Positions 33,517-42,816 are shown, counted from the first letter of the stretch. The stretch is 64,000 bases of DNA from an uncultured Clostridia bacterium (GCA_947628665.1 CANRAU010000009.1:19743-83742); one strand, 5' to 3'. Notes: generated by a model from the letters alone, not told the origin. Numbers and translations: made by a program.

Positions 33517-34518
33517 ATGGCAAATTTTGAAACCATTAAGCTCGACAAGGGCTTATACACCTCCGGCAAAGGCTTTACCGCAGCCTTAGAAGAGGTCGAT
33601 CCCTCCGAAGACTATAAGGGGACGTCCCTCGAAGGTCTCGATGCGTTCGAGCGACAGCTCAAGCGTTTTGACATCAAGCTGCACGGCGCGGCGAGCGACT
33701 GCGTGGAAAAATTCTTCAAGACCACCGACAGCGCCGCGCTCTTCCCCGAATACATCGCCCGCGCGGTGCGCAAGGGCTTGGAGGAAGCCGATCTTCTGCC
33801 GTATATCGTCGCGACTACCACGAACATCAACGGTTTGGATTACCGCACCATTGCCTCCATTCCGACCGAGGCGGAAAAGGAACTGCAGGAGACCGAAGAG
33901 GGTTCGGCGATCCCCGAAACCGTCGTCCACACGCAGGAAAATCTCGTAAAGCTCAAAAAGCGAGGCCGTATGCTCGTCGCCTCTTACGAAGCCATTCGTT
34001 TCCAGCGTTTGGATCTGTTCACCGTTACCCTGCGCCAGATCGGCGCATACATTGCGCGCACCCAGCTCAAAGACGCCGTGACCGTGCTCAAGGACGGCGA
34101 CGGCAACAGCAACGCCGCGCCCACGACCTCTTTGGGCGGCAAAGCCGTTTCGTATGCCGCTTTGGTGGATTTCTGGAACAGCTTTGACCCCTATATGCTC
34201 AACACCATGATCGCCGCGCCCGATATGACGGCGGCCATTCTCAAACTCGCGGAAATGCGCGACGCGGCGGCGGGGCTTTCCTTCCACGGCGACGGCAAGG
34301 TCGTCACGCCTCTGGGCGCGAACCTCTTTAAGAGCAGCGCTGTCGAGGCAGGCACACTCATCGGTTTGGACAGGACCTGTGCTTTGGAGCAGGTCACGGC
34401 GGGCGGCATTCTCACCGAGTACGACAAGCTCATCGACCGTCAGCTGGAGCGCGCGGCGATCTCGCAGATCTCCGGATTCTCCAAAATCTATACGGACGCT
34501 TCGCGCGTGCTTTCTTAA
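33517..34518 (+). CDS. HK97-type major capsid protein
   Basis: 333 residues starting MANFETIKLDKGLYTSGKGF with AAAGGATG upstream. Features are an N-terminal region with DAFERQLKRFDIKLHG, IPTEAEKELQETEEGSAIPE, LKKRGRMLVASYEAIRFQRL, an A-domain segment NTMIAAPDMTAAILKLAEMR and C-terminal QLERAAISQISGFSKIYTD. Length and position after the protease-like gene are those of an HK97-fold capsid. No stop or frameshift is visible. Confidence 0.82.
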   Translation: MANFETIKLDKGLYTSGKGFTAALEEVDPSEDYKGTSLEGLDAFERQLKRFDIKLHGAASDCVEKFFKTTDSAALFPEYIARAVRKGLEEADLLPYIVATTTNINGLDYRTIASIPTEAEKELQETEEGSAIPETVVHTQENLVKLKKRGRMLVASYEAIRFQRLDLFTVTLRQIGAYIARTQLKDAVTVLKDGDGNSNAAPTTSLGGKAVSYAALVDFWNSFDPYMLNTMIAAPDMTAAILKLAEMRDAAAGLSFHGDGKVVTPLGANLFKSSAVEAGTLIGLDRTCALEQVTAGGILTEYDKLIDRQLERAAISQISGFSKIYTDASRVLS

Positions 34519-34539
34519 AGCACAAAAGGAGGCTCGTTT

Positions 34540-34908
34540 ATGATTGATGTGATCGGGGTAACGCGGCTGCTGACCCGTTTTTCCGCGTTGACGGAGGATT
34601 TGCTCGCCGACGCGATGCCTGTTGTCGCCGTCGCCTGCGCAGAATGCACCGACAAGCTCAAAAAGCCCGCATATGCCGAAGAACCCGCTGTGCTGGAGGC
34701 GGTCGCCGCGCTTTGCAATTACCGTCTGCTTCTGCGCAGCGAACAGGTGCGCGAGGGTACGACCGTTTTTAAAGCGGGTGACGTTTCGGCGACCGTGAAT
34801 TTGACGGTCATGCTCGAAACTGCGCGTGCGCTGCGCGACGATGCATTTTTGGCCGCGGCGCAGTTTTTTGAGGATTCGGATTTTTTGTTTACGCAGGTAG
34901 TCGCATGA
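34540..34908 (+). CDS. Head-tail connector-like protein
   Basis: 122 residues, helical N-terminus (GVTRLLTRFSALTEDLLADA), then AVLEAVAALCNYRLLLRSEQ and a beta turn FKAGDVSATVNLTVMLETA. It directly follows the capsid gene after AGGAGG, the usual place of a head completion or connector protein. No specific family is recognised. Its stop overlaps the next start (ATGA). Confidence 0.6.
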   Translation: MIDVIGVTRLLTRFSALTEDLLADAMPVVAVACAECTDKLKKPAYAEEPAVLEAVAALCNYRLLLRSEQVREGTTVFKAGDVSATVNLTVMLETARALRDDAFLAAAQFFEDSDFLFTQVVA

Positions 34909-35246
34909 GGCAGGGGTTCAACCGTTACGGAAAAAGCGTATACCTTTCGGACGGAGCGGGCTGGTATTCTCCGTACTTTAAGGCATTTTTGCAGCCGCTG
35001 CGTTACAAAAACAAAATGTATCTGGAAGGCCTCTATACGCCCATCGGCCGCGATATAAACGGCCTGTATTTGTACATCGGTCCGTCCGACCACGATTTGA
35101 CCAGGCTGTCGTCCGCGCACGCGCGTGTACACGACAGCGAAGCCCGAGAATATGTGATCCAGCGTGCGGAAAAGGTGTTCCGCGGGGATAAGATCTACTA
35201 TGTCTGGGCAATTTTAAAGGAAGTAAGTGAGGGAACAGCCAAATGA
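34905..35246 (+). CDS. Small phage structural protein of unknown role
   Basis: 113 residues, aromatic-rich beta protein (YGKSVYLSDGAGWYSPYFKA, GRDINGLYLYIGPSD, GDKIYYVWAILKE). It overlaps the preceding and following genes by 4 bp each, so translation is coupled. In comparable cassettes this slot holds a head-closure or neck protein (inference). Confidence 0.6.
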   Translation: MRQGFNRYGKSVYLSDGAGWYSPYFKAFLQPLRYKNKMYLEGLYTPIGRDINGLYLYIGPSDHDLTRLSSAHARVHDSEAREYVIQRAEKVFRGDKIYYVWAILKEVSEGTAK

Positions 35247-35674
35247 ATTTTTCCACCACCATCCTCCCGCTGCTGATTTTGGCGATCAAGGAAGACCCGA
35301 ATTTTGAGAATGCAACGGTGACCGCCGCCTACGAAAATGACATCAAGCCCTACCCCGTGACCAAGCCGATCGTGGCCGTGTCCATAGACAAAGAGGTCAT
35401 CGGCAGCCGAATCGTAACGGTCGCCGAAAACGGCGAGCGGACGCTTTCCAAGCAGCGGCAGATCGACCTGACGTTCAAGGTCAGCATTTTTGCGCCCTAT
35501 GAAAGCGGCGCGAACACCTGTTTTTCCATGTTTGAGAACATGTCTGCCATGCTGATGTTCAACGACGCTTTTCACATTGTCAACGGCCGCTGTTTCGACT
35601 GCAAGTACGTGCGCGACTGCAACGCCTTGCAGCTGGACGCGGAATTTATCTGGCGAACGTACAGCGACAGCTGA
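35243..35674 (+). CDS. Small phage structural protein, last gene of cassette
   Basis: 143 residues. MNFSTTILPLLILAIKEDPN, then beta-rich segments (PYPVTKPIVAVSIDKEVIGS, RQIDLTFKVSIFAPYESGA, FDCKYVRDCNALQLDAEFIW). The pattern recalls tail-terminator or completion proteins. No tail tube, tape measure, baseplate, holin or integrase gene follows; the cassette ends here at a terminator. Confidence 0.6.
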   Translation: MNFSTTILPLLILAIKEDPNFENATVTAAYENDIKPYPVTKPIVAVSIDKEVIGSRIVTVAENGERTLSKQRQIDLTFKVSIFAPYESGANTCFSMFENMSAMLMFNDAFHIVNGRCFDCKYVRDCNALQLDAEFIWRTYSDS

Positions 35675-35716
35675 TCTGCATCGGTGTGTAGGCTTCGGTA
35701 GCCGAATCTGCAAACG

Positions 35717-35742
35717 ACCCCGCGCCCAAAAGGGTGCGGGGT
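35717..35742 (+). terminator. Terminator of the phage-head cassette
   Basis: The hairpin ACCCCGCGCCC/AGGGTGCGGGGT is followed by TTTTCTTGT, 43 bp after the last cassette gene. Confidence 0.8.
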
Positions 35743-35848
35743 TTTCTTGTAGATAATTCTTAACTAAAACGTGCCGGGGCGGGCAGGCGCGAACAGGGGC
35801 AAACAAGTGCATATAGGTGTCAGCAGGAACAGGTCAAAACAGGAATGC

Positions 35849-36904
35849 TTACGACTGCCGCGTCCCTTCGGCGGGTTGTGGCGCGCGGACGAGACGAAAA
35901 GCGGCGGCGCGAATCAGGCGGTTATAGACGGCAAGGCCGACCCCCGTTTTGTCGGGACAGCGCGCATAAACGGTTTTTGCGCCCTGTTCGTCCAGCTCGC
36001 GCAGCGCGTCAAACAGGCGCGCGGCCTGCGCTTCGCCGTCATGCGCTTTGCCGTAGGCGACCGCGTGCGCAAAGAGGTTCTCCTCGCCCGAAAAGCAAAG
36101 CACGAAAGCGTCCTTGTCCTGCACATATGCGCAGAACGCCGCAAGCGTTCCCTCTACGATCGTAATTTCGGCACGCGGGGCATAATGCTTGTACTTCATA
36201 CCGGGGGATGCGGCGCGCACGCCCGCTTTCAGCTGATGCAACACCGCGTCGTCCACCTCGACCTCGCCCAAAACTTCGCGCAACTGCTCGACCGTCACCC
36301 CGCCCGGCCGCAGCACGCGCGGCACGACGTCCGCCAGCGTGATAACGGTGGATTCCACGCCAACCTGCGCGCTGCCGCCGTCCAAAATCAGCGGAACGCG
36401 CCCGTGCAGATCGTCCCAGACATATTTGGCATTGGTGGGGCTGGGACTGCCCGAAAGATTCGCGCTCGGCGCGGCCAGCGGCAAACCCGCTGCTTCGATC
36501 ACCGCCCGCGCAACGGGGTGCTTCGGCATACGCACGGCGACCGTGGAAAGCCCCGCCGAAACCGCATGGGAGATTTTCCCGCTTTTCGGCAAAATCATGG
36601 TCAGCGGTCCCGGCCAAAAGGCATCCGCCAGCCGCTTTGCCCCCTGCGGAACTTCGGTCACAAGTTCCCCTAAAGTCTCAAAAGCCGCAATATGCACGAT
36701 CAGCGGATTGTCCTGCGGTCGTCCCTTTGCGGCAAAAATTTTGGCCACGGCGGTCTCGTCGAATGCATTCGCCGCAAGTCCGTAAACCGTTTCGGTCGGA
36801 ATGGCGACCGTTTCGCCCGCGCGAAGCAGCTCGGCGGCGCGTTCTATGGCGGCGGTCTTCAGTTCGTGTTCACCCGTCCAAGCGGACAGCATTTCGGTAT
36901 GCAT
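35849..36904 (-). CDS. L-threonylcarbamoyladenylate synthase (Sua5/YwlC type)
   Basis: 351 residues. The YrdC domain (residues 15-205) shows VAIPTETVYGLAANAF, KIFAAKGRPQDNPLIVHI, RLADAFWPGPLTMILPKSGK, STVAVRMPKHPVAR and LAAPSANLSGSPSPT. A C-terminal Sua5 domain of about 120 residues follows (ASPGMKYKHYAPRAEITIVE, ELDEQGAKTVYARCPD). The enzyme makes threonylcarbamoyl-AMP for the t6A37 modification of tRNAs reading ANN codons. GGGAGGG lies 12 bp upstream of the start; a second Met four codons on is an alternative. Last gene of a run with uppP and prfA. Confidence 0.94.
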   Translation of the reverse strand: MHTEMLSAWTGEHELKTAAIERAAELLRAGETVAIPTETVYGLAANAFDETAVAKIFAAKGRPQDNPLIVHIAAFETLGELVTEVPQGAKRLADAFWPGPLTMILPKSGKISHAVSAGLSTVAVRMPKHPVARAVIEAAGLPLAAPSANLSGSPSPTNAKYVWDDLHGRVPLILDGGSAQVGVESTVITLADVVPRVLRPGGVTVEQLREVLGEVEVDDAVLHQLKAGVRAASPGMKYKHYAPRAEITIVEGTLAAFCAYVQDKDAFVLCFSGEENLFAHAVAYGKAHDGEAQAARLFDALRELDEQGAKTVYARCPDKTGVGLAVYNRLIRAAAFRLVRAPQPAEGTRQS

Positions 36905-36987
36905 CAGATTGCAAGCGCCCTCCCGCCCGCGCGGGAGCGTCCTTTCCGTGTATTTTCACTTCTCCTGCTTTCGTGGCAGAGCGTTCG

Positions 36988-37821
36988 TCAGGCGAGCAGC
37001 GCACGGATCGCAAAATACGCGACCACCACCGCGCCCAGCACAATGCGGTACCAGCCGAACACCTTGAAGTCGTGCTTTTTGATGTACCCCATCAAAAAGC
37101 GGATGATGCCCACCGAAACCGCGAACGCGACGACCATGCCGGTGAGCAAAATGCCGATCTCCAGACCCGAATAGTGAAAGCCGTATTTCACGAGCTTGAG
37201 CGCGCTTGCGCCGAACATTACAGGCACGGCCAAGAAAAAGGTGTACTCTGCGGCGACGGTTCTCGATACGCCCAAAAGCAGCGCGCCGAGAATGGTCGCG
37301 CCCGAACGCGAAGTCCCCGGGAACACGGCGGCGATCAGCTGAAACAGGCCGATATAAAACGCCACGGGATAGGTGATCTCGGAAATGGAGCGGATCTTCG
37401 GCGCTTTCTTTTGGTTGATGTTTTCGATGATCAGGAACGCTATGCCGACCACAATGAGCATAACGGAAACGGTCTGCCAGTTGTAAAACAGCGCCTCAAG
37501 CTGTTCGTCAAACAAAAGGCCGACCACCGCCGCGGGCAGGCACGATACCACGACCTTGAACCACATGGTGAATATGGGCTTTTTAATGAGCAGTTTGTTG
37601 TCGCGGATGCCGAACGGCCACAGCTTTTTCCAAAACAGAAGCACGACCGCCAAAATCGCGCCGAGCTGGATCACGACCAAAAACATACTGCGGAATTCTT
37701 CGGACACGTTCAAATGTAAAAATTCATCGACTAAGATCATGTGTCCCGTGCTGCTGATGGGCAGCCATTCGGTGACGCCCTCCACGATCCCCAATAAAAT
37801 GGCTTTCAAAATTTCCAACAT
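36988..37821 (-). CDS. uppP: Undecaprenyl-diphosphatase
   Basis: 277-residue polytopic enzyme recycling undecaprenyl pyrophosphate for wall synthesis; members confer bacitracin resistance. Diagnostic motifs are GIVEGVTEWLPISSTGHMIL (residues 12-31) and VFPGTSRSGATILGALLLG (near 166-184), which carry the catalytic Glu, His, Ser and Arg residues. The ATG follows TAGGAGG. It lies 42 bp downstream of prfA on the same strand. Confidence 0.96.
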   Translation of the reverse strand: MLEILKAILLGIVEGVTEWLPISSTGHMILVDEFLHLNVSEEFRSMFLVVIQLGAILAVVLLFWKKLWPFGIRDNKLLIKKPIFTMWFKVVVSCLPAAVVGLLFDEQLEALFYNWQTVSVMLIVVGIAFLIIENINQKKAPKIRSISEITYPVAFYIGLFQLIAAVFPGTSRSGATILGALLLGVSRTVAAEYTFFLAVPVMFGASALKLVKYGFHYSGLEIGILLTGMVVAFAVSVGIIRFLMGYIKKHDFKVFGWYRIVLGAVVVAYFAIRALLA

Positions 37822-37863
37822 GGCATACTGCCTCCTAAAACACGCAAACGCGCTTGGCCGCGT

Positions 37864-38940
37864 TTACCCTTCTGCCGCCGCGCCGAGCTTTTGCGCCGTA
37901 TCGGCGGTGATGAGCGCATCGATGATCTCGTCGAGATCGCCGTTTAAAATCTGCTCGATTTTATAAAGCGTCAGCCCGATGCGGTGATCGGATACGCGCC
38001 CCTGCGGGTAATTGTAGGTACGGATGCGCTCGCTGCGGTCGCCCGTACCGACCTGACTGCGGCGTTCGCCCGCGATCTCGGCGTCCTGCTTGGCGCGTTC
38101 GATCTCCAACAGGCGGGAACGCAGCACCTTGAGCGCTTTGTCCTTATTTTTGTACTGACTGCGTTCGTCCTGACATTCCACGACCATGCCCGTGGGCAGA
38201 TGCGTCACGCGAATGGCGGAAGAGGTTTTGTTGACCTTTTGCCCGCCCGCGCCGCTGGAACGGAACACGTCGATCTGCAAATCGGCGGGGTCAAGCTCCA
38301 ATTCGACCTCCTGCGCCTCGGGCAGCACCGCCACCGTCGCCGTGGACGTATGCACGCGCCCCTGGCTTTCAGTTTCGGGCACACGCTGTACGCGGTGTAC
38401 GCCGCTTTCAAATTTCAATCGGGAATACGCGCCCTCGCCCTCCACAGTCAGGGTCACTTCCTTAAAGCCGCCCAATTCCGTTTCGTTGGCGTTGATGATC
38501 TCCGTGCGAAAACCCTTGGCTTCGGCATACATGGTATACATCCGATACAGCGTCGCGGCAAACAGCGCGGCTTCCTCGCCGCCCGCGCCCGCACGGATCT
38601 CCAAAATCACGTTTTTGTCGTCGTTCGGGTCACGCGGCAGCAGTAGGATCTTCAGCTCCTTTTTTAAGTCCTCCAGCCCTGTAGCGGTCTCGTCGAATTC
38701 CTCCTGCGCCATTTCCCGAAGCTCTTTGTCGGTATCGCGCGCATCCAAAAGCGCCCGCGCTTCCTCGTTCTGTGCGCGCAGCGTTTGATATGTGCGGAAT
38801 TTCTCCACAATGGGCGTAAGGCGCTTGGCCTCGCGCATCAACGCGGTATAGCGCGTTTGGTCGGCGAGTACGGTCGGGTCGCAAAGCTGCTCGTTCACCG
38901 CCGTGAACCGTTCTTCGATGGCCTCTAATTTTTCAAGCAT
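37864..38940 (-). CDS. prfA: Peptide chain release factor 1
   Basis: 358 residues, usual RF1 length. It terminates translation at UAA and UAG. Visible are the class-I core [40 protein letters not shown], the catalytic GGQ in [17 protein letters not shown] near residue 230, and the C-terminal [20 protein letters not shown]. The start overlaps the stop of the DUF951 gene by 8 bp, so the two are translationally coupled. The usual neighbour prmC (RF methyltransferase) is not in this window. Confidence 0.97.
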   Translation of the reverse strand: MLEKLEAIEERFTAVNEQLCDPTVLADQTRYTALMREAKRLTPIVEKFRTYQTLRAQNEEARALLDARDTDKELREMAQEEFDETATGLEDLKKELKILLLPRDPNDDKNVILEIRAGAGGEEAALFAATLYRMYTMYAEAKGFRTEIINANETELGGFKEVTLTVEGEGAYSRLKFESGVHRVQRVPETESQGRVHTSTATVAVLPEAQEVELELDPADLQIDVFRSSGAGGQKVNKTSSAIRVTHLPTGMVVECQDERSQYKNKDKALKVLRSRLLEIERAKQDAEIAGERRSQVGTGDRSERIRTYNYPQGRVSDHRIGLTLYKIEQILNGDLDEIIDALITADTAQKLGAAAEG

Positions 38941-39130
38941 GGTTTTCTTCGTCTTTCCGCAGTATTTTTTTGATATTTTTTTCGATCTTCACGCGCGGCG
39001 CCATGATTTCATGCCCGCATTTCGTACAGCGCAGGCGAAAATCCATCCCCACGCGCAGCACGGCAAATTCCCGATTGCCGCAGGGGTGGGGCTTTTTCAT
39101 TTCCAGCAGATCGCCGACACGTACATCCAT
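38933..39130 (-). CDS. DUF951 family protein
   Basis: 65 residues, [20 protein letters not shown], then [20 protein letters not shown]. The CG...CxxCGH arrangement suggests a zinc-binding mini-domain. This small cytosolic family is widespread in Firmicutes and its function is unknown. It is coupled to prfA by an 8-bp overlap, which hints at a translation-related role (inference). Confidence 0.9.
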   Translation of the reverse strand: MDVRVGDLLEMKKPHPCGNREFAVLRVGMDFRLRCTKCGHEIMAPRVKIEKNIKKILRKDEENHA

Positions 39131-39142
39131 ATAGAAGTCTCC

Positions 39143-40900
39143 TTACGACGGTTCGTTTTCGTCCGTTTGCACATTCGTACAGCCGCGCAGCACGCAGTTC
39201 TCGACGCCGTTCGCCGTTTCCCCGAGCAAGCGGTTGCCGCGTATCGTCAGTCCCTCGACGCTTTCGATGCAAAACGCCGCGCCGTTCGCCAAATGCACGG
39301 TGTTGTCCTCTATCGTGATGTTTTTGTGAACGGGGACGTCGGGCAACCGCCCGAGCGCCGTCACGGGATGCACATATACGGCGGGCGCGCTGTCGCGCGG
39401 TGCGGGGCAGAGGAAAAATTCGTTGCTGCGGATGGTCACGTCGCGCACAGGACCCGATTCATACCATTCGCCCGAATCGTTCGACAGGAAAATGCACGCC
39501 ATAACGGTGGTGGCAAAGCGGTTGTTTTCGATCAGCACCCGCCGACGCGTGGTACACAAGATCCCGCGCGTGGGGATGTGCGTAAACGTACAGCCGCGCA
39601 CCGTGACCTCGGGCGTATAGGTGCTGTTTTCCGCGACGTATTTCGGCTGCGCGCCGAGTTTTTCGCAAAGACAGGCGGGCAGCGGCCGGTCAAAGGCGAC
39701 GGTCATGGATTTTAAATCGTTTCCGTCCTCGCCGGGTGCGCCCGCTTTCGTTACGGTGTATACCGTCTCCTGCCCCTCTGCGGGCAAAAGGGTGTCGCGC
39801 GCATAGAAAATAACCTCGTCCCCGACATGGAACTGCGGGAAGCCGCCCTGCTGCCGATGCACATAGCGCAGGCGCAGCGTGCGGTCGTCGAGCATTTCCT
39901 CCACACGCGTAAACGTGCCGTGGATGTTGATCGGGTCGTCGTGCGGATGCGAAAACGTGCAGTTTTCAATTTCGATTTTGCCCGCCGCGCCCGAAACATG
40001 CAGGGAATCGGCGTAACCGGAGCAAAATCTTCCGTCCCCCGGCACGAAGCGGCAGTTTCGGAACGCAACGTTTTTGCACATTTGCACAAGCCACCCAAAG
40101 CCGTGCAGGAAATGGGGCGCGACCGAATCGACCGTGATCTGCTCGCTCTCCCAAAAGAATGCGCCTGCGGTGGGACGGTGTTTGGAGGCGCAAAGCTGGG
40201 CGACCGTCCCCACACTGCGCCAGGGCTTCGGCACAAATCCGAAGTAGGAGACAACGATCCTGCCCCGGTCGTCAACCCGAATTTTTCGAGCGCGGGAAAA
40301 CGGCATTTCCGTAAGTCCCGTGCGCCGCTGTATCCCCGACTGCGGATCGTAACAGACGGCGCACCAGCTTTCGTGGTTATTCCATTGTACGGCGTAGGGC
40401 TCGTTTGTATACGGACTTTTGGAAAAAATCCATTGGATGCGTCCGTTTTTCCATGCGAAATCACAGCCCTTTGCGGGGGTGAAAACCGCATATGTGCGCC
40501 CCACGTCGGTCACGGTCATTTGTGACACGGTGGGGCTTTCAAAATCCCATGCAAAATTTCGGAGGACGATGTTTTTCGAGCGCACGACGGCCAGAGCCAT
40601 CATATCGCCGTGGAACAGGATGCGGCAGCCGTTGCCCTCGATCGTCAGGCCGTTTTGCTCCTCCAGCAAAATGCCGATCGTTTTTTGCGGATAGTCTACG
40701 CTGTCGGTGTTGGAGGTATGGAATTCGCGTACCGAGCAGTGATCCTTATAGATATGCAGCTCCCCGTTTTCGGGCAGTTCAAGCGTACACGGCTCGCCTA
40801 AAGCGCGGATATGCGCCAACGCGTTTTGCAGTGCGCGCGTACAGTCGCCCGCTTTTGCTTCGGGCGTCGTTTGCAGGAAGTCTTGGAAATCCACACGCAT
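39143..40900 (-). CDS. Parallel beta-helix glycosidase, GH110-like alpha-galactosidase candidate
   Basis: 585 residues without a signal peptide, so probably cytosolic. The right-handed beta-helix is visible as repeated short strands (LTIEGNGCRILFHGD, NIVLRNFAWDFESPTVSQ, KIEIENCTFSHPHDDPINIH, VTVRGCTFTHIPTRGILC, VLIENNRFATT, ITIEDNTVHLANGAAFCI). SVREFHTSNTDS and HDDPINIHGTF resemble conserved blocks of GH110 alpha-1,3-galactosidases, from memory. It lies 12 bp upstream of the DUF951-prfA pair, an odd place for a glycan enzyme. Other beta-helix families remain possible. Confidence 0.6.
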   Translation of the reverse strand: MRVDFQDFLQTTPEAKAGDCTRALQNALAHIRALGEPCTLELPENGELHIYKDHCSVREFHTSNTDSVDYPQKTIGILLEEQNGLTIEGNGCRILFHGDMMALAVVRSKNIVLRNFAWDFESPTVSQMTVTDVGRTYAVFTPAKGCDFAWKNGRIQWIFSKSPYTNEPYAVQWNNHESWCAVCYDPQSGIQRRTGLTEMPFSRARKIRVDDRGRIVVSYFGFVPKPWRSVGTVAQLCASKHRPTAGAFFWESEQITVDSVAPHFLHGFGWLVQMCKNVAFRNCRFVPGDGRFCSGYADSLHVSGAAGKIEIENCTFSHPHDDPINIHGTFTRVEEMLDDRTLRLRYVHRQQGGFPQFHVGDEVIFYARDTLLPAEGQETVYTVTKAGAPGEDGNDLKSMTVAFDRPLPACLCEKLGAQPKYVAENSTYTPEVTVRGCTFTHIPTRGILCTTRRRVLIENNRFATTVMACIFLSNDSGEWYESGPVRDVTIRSNEFFLCPAPRDSAPAVYVHPVTALGRLPDVPVHKNITIEDNTVHLANGAAFCIESVEGLTIRGNRLLGETANGVENCVLRGCTNVQTDENEPS

Positions 40901-40962
40901 GGCCTGCTCCTTTCCGTCGGGGCGACCCGCATAGGGTAAGCCGCCGAACCGCCTGCGATGTG

Positions 40963-41460
40963 TTACGCCATCGTGAAGATCCCGTAGGTCACAAGCGACA
41001 TGATGACCCCCGCGATAAACACGCCCAGCGCAATGATCGGCAGGGAACGCTTCATGTCAATGCCCAAAAGCGCCGCCATCAGCGCGCCCGTCCAGCCGCC
41101 CGTACCGGGCAGCGGTATGGCCACAAACAAAAGCAGCCCCCATGATTTATAGCGCAGCACCTTGTCACGGTTGCGCTCGGTTTTTGTCTCTAATTTGGTG
41201 ATGATCTTTTCAAAAAAGGAAAACCGCCGCAAAAAGGCAAAGATTTTTTTGATGAACAAAATGATAAACGGGATCGGCAGCATATTGCCGATATAGCAAA
41301 TGGGGAAGGCTCTCAAAAAGGGGATCTCCAAAAGCCGCGCCGCGATCATGCCGCCGCGCAGCTCCAAAATCGGCAGCAGAGAGACGACAAACGCCGTCAG
41401 CTCCGGCGGAATTTTATCTTGAAACAGTTCTACGAAAAACTGCGCCAGTTCTTGTGCCAT
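40963..41460 (-). CDS. Small multidrug export protein family (membrane)
   Basis: 165 residues, about four helices. LPILELRGGMIAARLLEIPF, GNMLPIPFIILFIKKIFAFL, VAIPLPGTGGWTGALMAALL and the final helix match the Sm_multidrug_ex family, which resembles SNARE-associated/DedA-like proteins in the ELRGG and PGTGGWTG motifs. Function within the family is poorly known despite the name. It lies 19 bp after the Nudix fusion gene, probably in the same operon. Confidence 0.8.
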   Translation of the reverse strand: MAQELAQFFVELFQDKIPPELTAFVVSLLPILELRGGMIAARLLEIPFLRAFPICYIGNMLPIPFIILFIKKIFAFLRRFSFFEKIITKLETKTERNRDKVLRYKSWGLLLFVAIPLPGTGGWTGALMAALLGIDMKRSLPIIALGVFIAGVIMSLVTYGIFTMA

Positions 41461-41479
41461 AAGCTCTGCTCCCCCTCAT

Positions 41480-42214
41480 TTACATCAGGTCGTGTTCTTC
41501 CATAAACGCCTTTGCGCGCTGCAAAATGCTTTTGTCGTTCTCGTAATTGAGCGTTTTCAGACAGGCGTCGAATTCCAGCCAAATATAATCCTCGATCTCG
41601 CTTGGCTGAATGACCGTCTGCGTATCCGACGTGGTCGCGAGGAAGATCATGACCGTTTTGTCGATCCGCCCCTGAATGGTATAGACGGACTTCGCCTTGA
41701 AGCCCGGCAAAATCGTAATGTGCAGTCCCGTTTCCTCCAGCACCTCGCGCAGGGCAGTCTCCTCGTCGGTCTCGGTGTTTTCGACGTGGCCTTTTGGGAA
41801 ACCCCAATGGGCGCTGCGCTTGTTTTTGATGAGCAGGAAACGCTTTTGCCCGCCGATGTCGCGGAACACCACCGCGCCGCACGAACGCTCATAAAAACAA
41901 TCTATGGAAACGCCCCGCCCTTTATGCATAAATGCAACGGCGGGCGCAATGTCGTTGATGATAAACTGCTTGGATTTCGGGGCGACCACGAGGTAGACGG
42001 CGTGCCGACGACTGTCCTTGATCACCGCCGTGACGCGGCCGTCGAAATGGCGCACGGGGTGATCGACCCCCATAATGTATGCGCCCGCCACGGGCGAATG
42101 CGGTTCCAGTCCGTTTTCCACAACGCCGTAGTTCAGCAAATATTTTACATTGGTTTCCCGGTCAAAGCGGCCAAGGGGTTTGGTGACCCGAACTCTGACA
42201 AAATTGCCCAACAT
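41480..42214 (-). CDS. Fusion of inorganic-pyrophosphatase-like domain and Nudix hydrolase
   Basis: 244 residues. Residues 1-100 (MLGNFVRVRVTKPLGRFD, VKYLLNYGVVEN, VAGAYIMGVDHPVRHFDGRV, AVYLVVAPKS) resemble a short pyrophosphatase-like family of Firmicutes. Residues 105-244 are a Nudix domain with a perfect box, GHVENTETDEETALREVLEE followed by TGL, preceded by WGFPK as in Ap4A-type pyrophosphohydrolases. A dinucleoside polyphosphate or nucleotide clean-up role coupled to PPi or sugar-nucleotide handling is plausible but inferred. A TATAAT promoter is upstream. It starts a minus-strand run to the tsaC/sua5 gene. Confidence 0.82.
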   Translation of the reverse strand: MLGNFVRVRVTKPLGRFDRETNVKYLLNYGVVENGLEPHSPVAGAYIMGVDHPVRHFDGRVTAVIKDSRRHAVYLVVAPKSKQFIINDIAPAVAFMHKGRGVSIDCFYERSCGAVVFRDIGGQKRFLLIKNKRSAHWGFPKGHVENTETDEETALREVLEETGLHITILPGFKAKSVYTIQGRIDKTVMIFLATTSDTQTVIQPSEIEDYIWLEFDACLKTLNYENDKSILQRAKAFMEEHDLM

Positions 42215-42816
42215 CTGTTGTATGACTCCTTAACATCGGGCGACGGCGCGCCTGCAAAAATTTCCGCGCCCGCTTTCGTCTGCGCACACGAACCCGCGAC
42301 GCAAAGCGCGGGCGACCGCAAACAAAACAAATGCCCGATCCGTAAAACTGCCCCTATTATACAGGGAAAATTTGTCGGTTGCAAGTCCTTTTTCCAAGAG
42401 CGGGACAGGTCTTTGCGGAAAAGCCGCGCGGCGGTCGGTCGGCGCGCTGTCGGACTTAGCAAAATGCACAAGAAAAAAACTTAAAAACTGACTGCGCGAT
42501 TCCGAATTGTATATTTTGTAAAGTGTTCAAAACAGGCTGTAAGCTGTTAAAAGTTTCACAAAAGTTATAAACATTGGTTCAAAAGTCGGGTTTTCGCATA
42601 AATTTGGCGTGTTTTGGGGAACTTTTTAACATTTTGAACATGGTTTTGAACATTTCTGCGCAAAAGGAAACTATACTGTTTGTATAGTTTTGTAAGTTTT
42701 TAAATTTTGTTAAAAATCCCATATTGACAAAATCCGCACGGTTTTGCAAAAGGGAGATTCGTATATTTTCCCGTTAAAACCCAATACTATGAAAAACGAA
42801 AAGCGGAGGATACGGC
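42215..42816. other. Divergent non-coding region with AACTATAC/GTATAGTT dyad
   Basis: About 600 bp between divergent genes. The half near the Nudix gene is GC-rich; 42480-42780 is AT-rich with repeated TTCA/TTTTG motifs. A perfect inverted repeat AACTATAC-TGTTT-GTATAGTT at 42669-42689 lies 130 bp before the plus-strand gene and could be an operator. The short ORFs here are not credible. Confidence 0.5.
42356..42384 (-). promoter_or_regulatory. Promoter of the Nudix-to-tsaC run
   Basis: On the minus strand TTGCAA (42379-42384) and a consensus TATAAT (42356-42361) are separated by 17 bp. The 5' untranslated region is about 135 nt. Confidence 0.8.
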
